NCBI GenBank assembly: GCA_002633005.1
Contig: NMRA01000129.1
Coordinates: 434,628 to 498,627, forward strand
DNA: 64,000 bases
Direction of reading: 5' to 3'
Source of the DNA: Phoronis australis
Lineage: Eukaryota; Phoronida; Phoronidae
Shown here: positions 11,721-23,100 of the stretch, piece by piece
Numbering within the stretch: the first letter of the stretch is position 1
How the letters are laid out: every line of letters begins with the position of its first letter
Translations under genes and position numbers: made by a program
The notes under the pieces: generated by a model
The model's database searches: none
What the model saw: the letters and a program-made list of their open reading frames with translations, nothing else
Told to the model about the DNA's origin: nothing

Positions 11721-14700
11721 CTGCAAAATACAATGCTCATTAATGCACTTCAAAGAAACCAGAGGTTCATGCAAGATTTCAAAATTAGAGCAACCAAGAT
11801 GGGTTTCCCAATTTCTCAGGGAGTTCACGACCAATGATGCATCACTGCGTTTTCATGTTACTGCAGAGACACGGGTTTGGAATAAAGTTTATTGTGTTTT
11901 CTTATCATATCTTAAACTAACATTTTTATTCTACAGACCAATGATCTCCCAGAGCTGGTGCTTGCAAGTCGAAAGAGACGTACTTTAATTGGACATCAAA
12001 ATGTTGAACTATCACGCTGACTAGGGTGCCTAAATTTGAGTGTCCAAATGTACACAAATTTATTAAGTGCCTGGATGCCCAGTAGATGAAGACCTGACAA
12101 AAACCAGTAACACAGCAGTTAAAGATAGTCTTACTACATAATTTCAGTTAAAAACCCACACAGAACTAATTAGCTCACCTCAAACTGAATGAAATTGTCC
12201 ATTGCAAATTTTCAGAGAATGTCCGAACGTGGAAAATTTTCACTATAATGTCCAATCTTTATTGCGGATTGAGACCATGGCAAATTCCAATAAAGACGGT
12301 GCGACTTCACGCACAAATCACTTACAATGAACACCAAGAATATAGTGGGTTCATGACATTCACAACTTGCGTGCACAATTTTGACACATTTCAACTTATA
12401 CTTACTTGAGACTATAAGGGGTGCCATTACTCCAACTGTTAAGGGTGCTGTGCCATAAATCCAACATTCAGATGCAAAGTGGCCAAAGGCCAATGCAAAT
12501 GAAACCAGAGTAAGGTTGTAAACTCTGTAAAATAAACAAAGCATTTATAAGTGCCACAGTAAAGCAACATTGAGGATGCACATCCTAACCTCACAACTAG
12601 GATAACTATTACGTCAGAACATATGATCATGTCTTATTTTGATTTCACATTTCTTATAAAAAATAAAAGTTGTGAAAAAACAACTAACACTTCTAGTTTT
12701 TCATGACTGCACTATGTCTGGGTTAAAGATCTTGAGGGAAAAGTATTGTTGTTAGCATGTTACTCCATCTCAATCTTGTTTTATTTCAGTATGAAGTATC
12801 AGATTTTTTGGGACTCCAAGAGTTTCCAATCTCATTCTAAATGGCGGGTTAAGGCCCGCGATCACAATAACCACCTACCCCATACTGTTATAAAAAGAGT
12901 AACTGTCCACTGCTGCTGTGTTTTGTTTCACCAAATTGTATTTAAGATGTTAAAGATGCGCTTTCAAATGCAAAAACTGGACCATTTTTGTGCAGTGTTC
13001 GACACAAGCGAAAAATGTCTGCTTGAAAACATGAGTGATAGCATATTTGCCTCTTGTATTCCTGTTTTTGAGCTTGTAAAAATTGGGACCCATACAACTG
13101 AGGCCAATTTTCCACTACAAACATCAGGATTTTTTGACATTTTGTGACTGACTATATTTGGCACGTTTTTAGTGCCAAAGGTACAAACTCGATTCACTCA
13201 ATGGAATTCCACACAACTTCGAAGTATTACGTGGCTTTATTTCATTCAATTACTGAATAATACATAACCAACATTAATGATTAAATAAATAAAATAGGTG
13301 TTGGAATGCTCTGCAGTTACCACGGTTACGAACAGTAAAATAGCATACAGTAAAGCGTTGAGCCTCGGTACTAAAATAACATTACATTAAAAGTACCCAC
13401 ACTTGTCGTTTTACTTTATGCAACATTAAAGATTATTTGATAGTGAAATTTGTACTGCATCATTCTCGCGCATTAATACGTCATTTGGCAGGAGTATACA
13501 ATACCTCTAGGAAGTTTTTTGACAGCATGTTTTTCAATCGTTCGACTTTCAAAAATTTGAACAGCGTGAACAAATGGAGGGAGTTTGCACTTAGATTTAT
13601 GTAGTTTGCACCTTCAATGACTTTGACGACATTCGCATCGCAAAATATATGAAAATAATTGCAGGCAGTCTGATACACGTTGTACCAGACGTGCGCAGGC
13701 CTCGCATGTGGGCCCATTGCACTGATCACCTGAAAATATTTTATGCTTTATTAATATATGGTTAAAACCAAGCTGAGGAGCTAGAAACCTGGCTCAAGGG
13801 TTTAGCAGTGTGACCTGGTGGGACTTGAACCCACGACCTCGAGTAACGAAAGCGGGCACTTGTAAACCAGGCCACACTGCCTCCTCATTCGCATCGCAGG
13901 GCAGTCCTAGAATTTTAGCAGGTATTTTTTCAATGTGCATTTTCTCCTATTTCAAATGCTACTTGCATACATGTTCCGATTTAACTTTCGTGTCGGCAAC
14001 TATCTTCACAGTAACAAGAAATCCTTTGAAGTTCGAGCATGTAGAGTTCAAAGGTCATGGGTGACTGGGACAACTCTCTGGCTCAGCAGTTAAGGATCCA
14101 CACCAGCCATTAATGAAATTCAATGTTTAAGTGACATTTATCAATCATTAACAGGATGCATGATTTCTCAAAACAATTCCTGAAGAAAACTGGTCACAAT
14201 CGATGGGACTACAGTTGAAGACCTGGTTTCTTACAACTACGATGACCAAAACAAATAAAACCCCAAAGAACGCCAAACATCTGCTCAACACCTGTACAAT
14301 TGAGGTCAACTTTTTACTCGTATTTTGCTTTTTCAACTCGTATTTTCGAGCGTTTATTTGCTTATGTCTAGCCCTGTCAAGTCACAATTTAGTTGCAGTC
14401 GCGCCCCAGGACATCAGTTGATACTCAGTTAGCATCTTTCTGAAGTATATTAAAACCAACATGGTGTTGAAATTAATTCTCAATGATATCATATTCAGAA
14501 TTTTACATGAATTAGTTAGTCATTCATGGAATTTTTGCAGTATTTTCAAACAAGCGAAAATTCTCATTATTTCTCAAGCTACACACTGATTTTTGAAATT
14601 TCCAATTCCAAATGCCCCTGGTCAGTAAATACACTGGCTATCTAACAGCTGGGCCCAGGGTCTGACCTCTGTACTTAAAACTCAACTCAAAATTGATCAA

Positions 14701-16252
14701 TGGGATGGCATGTAAGCAGAGATGTTTGTATTTGAATCATGTGGCCTGGTAGGTTCTGAGTCTCTGACGAGTCCAAGTTTGGAGATTAGACCATGGGCCT
14801 TATTGTCTCATTATACCATGAGACGTCTTGATGTGAATTATTCTAAGAAACTCAGTTTTACACTATGCTTTACTGCTAAAATACTGGGAAATCTAACTTA
14901 GCCATTTGAAAATCCTTTACCATACTTGGACAATACTTACTGTCTGTTATATATACAAATGGAGCAGTAAAATCTGAGTATACCAGCTAACAGTGTCCAT
15001 ACACCAAACAGACGAGCAGCTAATGAATTGGCTGAAACAAAATATCCATGTTATGAATGTTAAACTCAGTAGACAGGAGATGCTTGAATAAAAGTAAAAT
15101 GAAATATAAAAATCTGAAGCTTATGTTGAAAAAATTCCACATCACTGAAACTTTCAAAAAACTACAAGCACTTTTGGGTGTTACATCTCTCTCTCTTGAC
15201 AAAAAATGCTGTTGTAACGTTTTTGTGTATTGCGGCGAACATTTCACCCTTGCGTTTTGGCTTACACCTAGATATCCCCTTTTTATCCCTAAGGCCCGCT
15301 TTTCAATCCATTTATTCTGATTTTTTTCTTTTTGACATTGACCATGACAAACATGCAAAAAAAACAATGTCTCTTTATTACGAATATCGTTATTTCCCAC
15401 AATAAACTTTCTTTAGTAGCTTAATAACTGTAAAAGTGTGTTGCAATGTCTCTTGTTTAAGGTAACATACACTGCATGTGTCAGGATTACTAATTTTTAC
15501 TTTCTTAAGAAATGAGTATGTTTCTATAGAAAGTCCTCCACTGCAACCAGTTGATCTCAGTGTGGTTCATTTTCTTTTATATTACAATTATATACCCTGT
15601 TATTTTATGCATTTTGGTAACACTCTCGATTTTTAGAATTAAAAAATGTTTTTTAAACCTGTCATCAATGCGAAATGACAATTACTTAATATGAATTAAA
15701 TCATTAATCTTTTGCTTCTGGTATAATCAACAAGAACTGGTAAAGACTTTTCTAATTTTACAACGTAATAATGAAGATTAACAAAAACGAGAACAACTAT
15801 AACAGGTTTGAAAGGATAGAGGACGTCACTTCAGAGGTTGGGTTAACATAGGCATAGCTAGTTAGCATATACGGCAGTCAGCGGCGCCGGGTGCCCCAAA
15901 TGGAGGTGCTCTGCAGAGGCACCCAACTAGGTTACACTTGTCAGTGGCTGCTTGCTATAAGTTGTTCAAGAAGTGAGTGCATATCAGCGCCCACCTTACA
16001 TTAAACGCCGACACTCAAACCTGAACCGAGTCCGAGGATAGAGGTAAAGTGAGGTGCTGCTCAATGTAATGGCAATGCCAATGGCAATTATGGCCCATTT
16101 TCCTGAAGGCAGAAGATCCTACCTAGGTCGGGTGCACCTGTGTACAATCTGTTGGCCAGGAAACTGTGATCAAAAAAACACTGAACAGTATTCCCAAATG
16201 CCATTATCGCCACAAAACCAATCCAAACACGCAATGCCATCATAAAATCCAT
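11653..16252 (-). CDS. ERG28: ERG28 (C14orf1) sterol C-4 demethylation scaffold, complete
   Basis: Four exons: 16252-16123, 15019-14941, 12524-12406 and 11720-11653. All have GT-AG borders and phases 1, 2, 1, giving about 131 residues (the human protein is 140). The translation follows the family throughout: an N-terminal helix ending GNTVQCFFDHSFL with a LYTG motif, ARLFGVWTLL, then the highly conserved GHFASECWIYGTAPLTVGV, and a last helix GMLVGYLYL. Family knowledge: ERG28 is a four-helix ER membrane protein that tethers the C-4 demethylase, C-3 dehydrogenase and 3-ketoreductase of late sterol synthesis. The start ATG at 16252 has a good context (GGAAAATGG) and aligns with the family start. 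It lies head-to-head with vasohibin. Introns 2 and 3 contain a SINE copy and unremarkable DNA. Confidence 0.95.
12406..12524 (-). CDS. ERG28: ERG28 exon 3 (most conserved helix pair)
   Basis: Encodes VYNLTLVSFALAFGHF then ASECWIYGTAPLTVGVMAPL. The acceptor is TTATTTTACAG and the donor CAA|GTAAGT. The GHF-SE-YGTA-T-GV pattern is the family signature. Confidence 0.95.
13660..13893 (-). mobile_element. tRNA-derived SINE, copy in ERG28 intron 2
   Basis: The minus strand carries a tRNA-like head with box A (TGGCCTGGTTTAC) and box B (GGTTCAAGTCCC, plus-strand 13820-13831), then a body nearly identical to the copy at 39334-39569. The shared sequence covers about 230 bp including CTCAGCTTGGTTTTAACCAT and GGCCTGCGCACGTCTGG. 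It is a SINE rather than a functional tRNA gene, because the acceptor-stem pairing and arms do not form a proper cloverleaf. Confidence 0.8.
14941..15019 (-). CDS. ERG28: ERG28 exon 2
   Basis: 79 nt, with acceptor AATTCATTAG and donor ACA|GTAAGT. It encodes ARLFGVWTLLAGILRFYCSI followed by CIYNR(Q), equivalent to the ARTFGIWTLL helix of vertebrate ERG28. Confidence 0.93.
16123..16252 (-). CDS. ERG28: ERG28 exon 1 (start)
   Basis: ATG at 16252-16250. It encodes MDFMMALRVWIGFVAIMAFG then NTVQCFFDHSF and LYTGAPDL, with donor CCTAG|GTAGGA in phase 1. Confidence 0.93.
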
Positions 16253-17038
16253 TTTCCTGCCAGTCCTGTGTGGTCCGACACCAGTTGCAGTGTGGGAGGA
16301 GAAATAGGTCAACGTAGTTGACCCAATTTTAGAAAATGTAAAAAGTAATACATGTGAAAACGATTTATGAAATAGAACTAAGCACAACTCATTAATTTAA
16401 TCAAATTAAGACTTAAAAGTCAATGTAATTAGCTTTTAGAAGAATCAATTTTCATTCGCAATTAGCCTTTCTGACGCTTGTTATCTCTGCTTATTTTAAA
16501 ACGAGACGGAAGTAAACATTTCTACTTGAGTCCTTGGTTGCAGGAGAAAGGAAACCCAAAAGGTTTCGTTCAGCAAAACAAAATGAGGTGCAAGCTTTTT
16601 GAGATTGTAGAATGAGTACTACCAGTGAAAGGGCATGACAGAAAACATTGGGGCCTTTGGATCCTTGCAGAGGATTCCAGACTGTCCAGTAGAATTTGAC
16701 GATAAACAGCTGTTGTAATACTACGCCAAATGTTGTAATAATGTGGAGTCGGTTGGCCGAGAGGACACACAAGTTCGGGCCTATTAACACGGTGCAAGAG
16801 AACAATCTGGAGGATACTCACATTGCGTCCGTACAGGACGGCAGCGAACTCCAGAAGGCCCAGACGATCTTGTCACGTGGTCTTGATGGGTGACTCGTCA
16901 CGTGGTAGGAGTGTGACCTCGGCTGGGCTCTTCTGGCGTTAGATGTCGCACCAGGCCAAGACCAACATTGACACGAAAAGGACATCACAACATAGAGACG
17001 CCACAGCCGAGACTGACGTCGACATTTACTACACAGCC
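16253..17038. promoter_or_regulatory. Putative bidirectional promoter between ERG28 (-) and vasohibin (+)
   Basis: The two start regions are less than 0.8 kb apart and face away from each other. Inside are two CACGTG E-boxes at 16874-16879 and 16899-16904 (25 bp apart, both in TCACGTGGT context) and an ETS-type CGGAAGT at 16507-16513. There is no obvious TATA box. CACGTG is bound by USF/MITF/MYC/SREBP-type bHLH factors. Given the sterol function of ERG28, SREBP/USF control is conceivable but only inferred. Confidence 0.5.
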
Positions 17039-17181
17039 ATGGACGAACAAAAAAGTTAGCCCGAGACAAAGCAAGTCAAAAGAGAAACTAAAAAGCACTC
17101 AGTTGCAAAATCAAGAAGACGATGGAATTGAGGAAGAGAGCGGCGTCTTGTTTTGGGTCAACAAAGGTGGTTTTCCTATCG
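17039..17181 (+). CDS. VASH: Vasohibin exon 1, start uncertain because of a frame break
   Basis: The conserved part [12 protein letters not shown](D) ends at donor ATCG|GTAAGA, as in VASH1/2 (xLPVD/xFPID). Its frame is open back to a stop at 16914 but contains no ATG. ATG 17039 has a textbook Kozak context (ACAGCCATGG) but is one base out of frame: it reads MDEQKS then stops. Removing one A of the A6 run at 17049-17054 would connect it to the conserved frame. Alternatives are an unseen upstream exon or a non-AUG start. ATG 16943 is in the same wrong frame as 17039. Confidence 0.75.
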
Positions 17182-20100
17182 GTAAGACCATAGACTGTGC
17201 TCCCTACACAGCGCAGCACAGACTGGCACTCTTACTTGGTCTTATCAGCCACAAGTTACACTCAGGAAACCAATGGTCATCTGCCTAAACATAATACTTT
17301 GTTGTCATACTTACCGAATCATGCCATTTAAAAGTTATACTCTGAATAGGATTAGATTTAACTCTCAAAGATATATCGCATTCATGTGTAGCACTATACC
17401 GGACCCGGGAAATGGAACCACTGTGACCCCCATAAAACTGGCGAATGTGCTAACCATTCAACTAATAAGCAATTGCCTGTCAGCAAGTGGCTAACAGAGG
17501 TTCATATGATTCTCTGGAAGCACATCTACAACATTCCCCTCTTTCCTAGTGAACAGGCGTGCCACCAGGAAGGTGAACACCTGGTTGTCTCACAGGTCAT
17601 CATCTTCCCATGGTACCTTTACCACCACAACATAGGTGAACACAAGGTTGTCTCTCATACAGGTCCTTGACTCTTGGAACTTTTACCATCACCATTACCA
17701 CGCGCGCTGTCCGAGGTCCGCGGGTATTAGTTGCTAGTGCTTCATTGGTAGATCATTCGTTTGGCGACTACGCCATTTGTAGTAATAGCTGAGATTACCC
17801 AACCCTGGAATAGAACTAGGGACCCCCATGAAACTGTCGAGCATGCTAATCGTTCAGCTAATAGGCAATTGCTCGTTAGCAAGTGGTTAACAGAGGCTCA
17901 TATGATTTACCGGAAGCACATTTACAACACATAGATTTGAAAGTTTTCTTTGATTTGTGCCAAGTTCTACAACTGTGCATTGCTATTGGCAGGCATTTTA
18001 TAATGACCAATAGTCGTCATATACTGCCTCTTTTATAAAAACAGATAAAAAGGCCAATGATGTAATGAAAATTGATATGAACTCGGTTGAATTGGATTAG
18101 AATTTCAGCTTTGGGAAATAATTAGTTTGGAAATTTAAACAATAAAATAATTTAATTTTGAAAACATCTGAAAATAAACGAAAAATATATTAATCACATC
18201 TACATTTTTTAAGATATCATTTAGAAGAAACAGTCAGTAAAGTCGCTGATTTTCGTCTCATTTCTTCGTTGTGTTTATCTCCCAGAGGTTAGTAACTGAT
18301 AAGCAAATGAGCATTGCAAACTGTAACGCAAAAGCCCATGTGGACCAAAAGAAGATGGCAGAAGACCATTGGAGCCTGATGATGATAGGTATCCGGACGA
18401 TGTTTCGAAATTTGTGGTGTCTTTCAAACTTAAAAATTAATTACGTCGCTTTCCTAAATTTTTATACAATACCTTTGGTTCACAAGTGTTCTGTTTATTT
18501 CATGACATCCCAGTCATTACATTATGATGCCAGGCTCAGCAAACATTTAAGTACACGCTCAATAACAACAGGAAGTAAACAGACGAAAATCAAATTGGCA
18601 AAAATATTTATTGTATATGCAAACAATGTTTTGTGATTGTCTGCTTTCTACTTACCGGACTCATCCGGGTTACCGCCCATGCTTGGCTTACCGCTCACCC
18701 CTTGTTTTTTAGATTCCCAATTTAAGCGCCCTGGGCAGTAACCTGGACAATTACGGTATAAGTAAGCGAAACCAGTAATCAGCCATCACTTTCTTCCATT
18801 GGCTGTCATGTTTAGACACGTAACCCGTCTGTACTGGTCATATAGGACCCACCCAATTTTTAATAATTATAACTGAGCGTTATTTCTGAAGTTACTCCAC
18901 CACATGTCGGGTTTCCTTTTTTGAAGGTGGACTATGGTGTAACTTCCCATCTGCCTTTCTAATCTTGTAAGTACCTCCCCACCAGGTCATGGATATCACC
19001 ATGGTTGAGCACCACTGTTGAAAAATCCATGTTTTCATTGCTGGGACTTGAACCTGGGGCCATCAACATTCGAGTCAAGCATGCAATCCATTCTGTCAAC
19101 AGAAATAATTGCCCATTGGCAAACAATTTAGAGAGACTAATAACTGGCACAAGAAATCTCTGAAATGAAAAAATCCACCCACATTTAGTATTTGTTTTAC
19201 AGTGATGAGTTTGGCGTGACCTCACTATTCAATTTTTTGTGGTATTCCGCAGGTACAAAACTTAAAGCTACGATTTAGTCGCTGTTCATCTAACCAAAGC
19301 AAATCTAAAGAAATAAGAAATAACAAAGAACATATGATAACTTTTAATTGGCATGTTCATATGTTTTATGAATATGTGACTTCACTGACTAAGAATTGTT
19401 GTGCTTACGATGCAATGAATGCAAGGGTAATTAATCTAAGTCATGTGCACCTGCCCAAATTAGTCATGAATACAATGACTAGCTTTGGGAAACTTTGTTT
19501 TTGGTGGGCTGCATATAATTGTAGTGCTCTAAAACTTCCCTGAGACTTTGCTTCCTTGAGCATCCATGGTTGCGAGTACAATAATTTGATCAACAATTTG
19601 ATCTAGTTTAATTTGAAATACCAATATGTACCGTTTCCCTACTAAACATAAATTTAATTTGTGATTTCTAATGCACAACACTTTTGAATAATATCCGTTT
19701 CATAGCCCCTGACCAGTTGTTAGCAGTATTTGGCTGCCAGGAGAATGAACGTTTTTCATGAAAAATATTTTCACTAATTAACTACGTTGTTACTTTACTA
19801 ATATTTTATAGACAACTATACATGGGAACGCATGTGGAACCATGTTGCCAAGATTCATCCAGATGGCAACTGCATGGTGAAGAGAATTCAAAATGTGTCT
19901 AATCTACCTGAGGTAAATGAGTGTGCTTTATAGTTAATGGATGTTTCCTGACAATTTCACATTAGAGCAATTCTGTTATTTTGCATGAAAACTACTTCTA
20001 AAATTAATTTTGCATTTTACAAATTCAGGTTGACGGTCTTGCCATAGATAATTTATTTTTTACTATTAGCTTCTGTGACAGCTGTGCAAGAGAAACTGTG

Positions 20101-23100
20101 CTAAGAATTCATTAAATTGTCTTAAGTTGTCTTTTAGTGAATGAGAGAATATAATATAATTATCATACACTGTCAGGTAAGTGAAGAATTACTAGTCATC
20201 TATTTATAATGGGCATCTCTCAAAATGTTTGAAGTACATGCTGACTCATCAGCTATACATGGTCAAGCTAGGTTTGTGTTTTAAACTGAGTGCAGTGTTC
20301 TCCCCATGTTTTGACTCGTCTTTGCATTGTGCTTGAATTTTGTTGTGATGAGTTTGGGTTACCTGCGTTGAGTTTGAAAACCTGTGTAAGATAAGTCATT
20401 TCATAAGCAAACTATGACATTTTGTACTTTTGGTAGCAATTCAATGAATTTACTTAAATACTCAACGACACACTAACTTCCCACAGAATGGACATGGGCT
20501 TCTGAACACGTACATCAATTTTGTAAATCCAGTTGAGTTTGAATTTTCTGTTGTGGAGAAAACTACCATACCTTGTTGGAGAGACTCACAGATAGGCGTT
20601 CTGTAAGTTGTTATAGGTACGCTTACAAAAGTGGAACTCAGGCATCGCACAAGGTTGATTCTACAACAGTAAGTTAAATATAACAAGGCTTATGCTGAAC
20701 ACTGTTAACTTTCTTCTGCAGATCCCTGTGCCACAAGTGCCTTTAACCTTCAGTCCACCAGTGCCAATTCATGAACGTCTTGAAGCGATACAGAAGTACA
20801 TGAATACACTGCAGTATAACCATACGGGGACGCAGTTTTTTGAAATACGCAAGAACAGGCCCGTCACTGGTTTGATGGACACTGCCAGAGAAATGACCAG
20901 AGAATCACTGCCCATCAAATGCCTAGAGGCAGTCATACTGGGACTGTATCTTTCACATTGCAACTTGGTGGCACTTATGAAATGATGGTACTGCACTAGT
21001 AGAAATGCATTCTTTCAGGTCATGCAAGACCTTACATGATGCAAGTTGGCCATGGTCAAGGACTTCGGGGACTATACCAGACATGCTTTTATCAGTGATT
21101 AGAATAGGCCATTACCCACTCATGCTATATGGGCAATAAGCATGATAATTAGGTTTGAATTGTAATGGAACTACTTTTAGTGAATTGCAAACTCTTCAGA
21201 ATATAAATATCTCAATGTGAAAAGCCTTTTCTGACGACAGAATTTGCCATCGTAAAAGATCACTTAGTTCTGAGGCACTGAACAAATTTGTGAAATTTTG
21301 TATATTAAACAAAAGAGAGCTGGCCCTCCAACCAAGCAGCCAACACCAGACAACCAGCACACTTGATCGTTGCTATCTGATTGAAAAAGTTGGGATCAAC
21401 TTGAGAATGCTGTAATGTGGCATTTGTTTAAGTCCTTGAAAGGAACAAAATGTGAAAAGGAACATCTTGTTTTGTTAAGCAACTCCTATCTTAACACAAC
21501 ACCATCAGCTAAATATTGACAGTCATGAAATTGCATATCATTGGCCAAGAAACGACTTTGCTAAGGAATCTTTACCAACCCGAGTGAGTGTGCAGGCCAC
21601 TCAGAGCGGTCCATCACGATCAAATAGTGAAATGAATTATCCCACAGTTTTTTTATTCTTAATTTGTTCAGGTGATTAAAACAGGACCCTTTCTTCATTT
21701 GCCAAACCACATAGTGAATATTCAGGCTAACCAAACAACACGGCTCACGCTTTCATGAACATGGCTCACAGACATGTAATTTACTGAGCTCACTCACTCA
21801 CTCACAAACAATTGACCCTGCACTCATAAATAACAGCTTATGCACCCATAAGGCACGACTCCTGAACTGTAAACACGGCTTCAGTTGCTGTAATTACACA
21901 GCTGTTCAAACTCCTTGTGGAGTCATGCATGTGATTCTTAGTGAGCATGTGAGAGTGACTGAGCTGATTTTGGGTGCGTAAGCTGTGTTTGATGAGTGCA
22001 GGGCCGTATGTGCAAGTCCGTGAGCCAAGTTCGTGAGTGTAACAGTTTGTTTGTTTGGCTAGCCTGATACTGAGTTGCACATTTCAGCAAGTGTAGGTTG
22101 TTAGCCTGAAGTCAAGGTCTGAAAATCCATTATTCTGGAGGTGTCTTGGTCCTATTGTAAGCTGATATAAGGTTGTTTATAATGTTTTATCTTGAAAGTA
22201 TATTGATTGACATGCGGTTTTGCCTTGTTTAATATGTCTTTGAATCCTGTTTGGTCATAAGACCTTTGCGCTATTATAACCACAGGACCTTAGCTGGTAA
22301 AACGTTTTAATCAACGAAAAGACCATATTGCATTAAAGAATGATCAGTTCGGTAAGAGTTAATATTTGGACAATTTTTTTAGACTTAGCACAGTGATGTA
22401 AAAACTTGATGAAAATTTGTTATTGTTTTCTTTACCTTTTAATCAGATATTTGACCAATAGCATGACAGGATTAGACAGATTTCCATTGAGTTTTAAGAC
22501 GTCATTTGAAGGAAACGTCCATCGGCATGTTGTTCTTGCTGTCTATAATTGTGGCAGGTACGGGGCTCTTGGAATGAGCCGGAGGCAGGACCTCATGTAC
22601 AAACCACTGAATTTCAAGGTAAACCTCAAATTATAAAATCCTTATATATATATATATATGTATAGGTAGTGCTCTACATCGCCTGTGTGGTTAGCAGAAA
22701 ACTCTTGGACTCAATCCCCAATCAGGATTGAAACATTTTTACAGCTTTGTCTCAATATTGAATTTTTGATACACAGAAATATTATTTACATTAGTATTTT
22801 AGAATTTGTGATTCAGTAGAAATAGCATAACATAGGGTGTTGGTGGTACATACCAGTAGAGCGCGTCACCAAATTAAGTGACGGGGGGGGGGTGCATTAT
22901 CTATTGTCCTAGGTGGTGACAATCTTAGCTATGCCATTGTTCTGTAGTTATCAGAAAATGGGTATATCTTGTCAAAGTCATGACAAAATTGGCAAAAAAG
23001 CAGAATAAATTCAGTAAAAATATTGTTGGTACTGTAATGAGCTGAGTTTTTTCCGAAGAAGTCATGAGAAAGTCCATAGGCTGGTATACTTATTAATCAT

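Noticed and set aside
11641-11988. 115-codon plus-strand ORF
   Set aside because: Antisense to ERG28 exon 4 and adjoining intron; no initiation context or similarity.
13155-13181. Short TTTGGCAC/GTGCCAAA hairpin
   Set aside because: A stem of eight or nine pairs is too short to interpret in AT-rich DNA.
13800-13893. Possible functional tRNA gene (box A and box B present)
   Set aside because: The same sequence with a long shared body occurs at 39334-39569, and the arms do not form a proper cloverleaf; it is a SINE head.
16696-16893. ORF with plausible residues (MWSRLAERTHKFGP...) as a vasohibin N-terminal exon
   Set aside because: No acceptable donor leads into the conserved exon in the right frame, the implied intron would be about 40 bp, and vertebrate vasohibins have nothing similar. 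It could still be 5' UTR.
22660-22735. tRNA-like stretch after vasohibin exon 4
   Set aside because: Box A and box B resemblance is weak and no second copy was found in the window.
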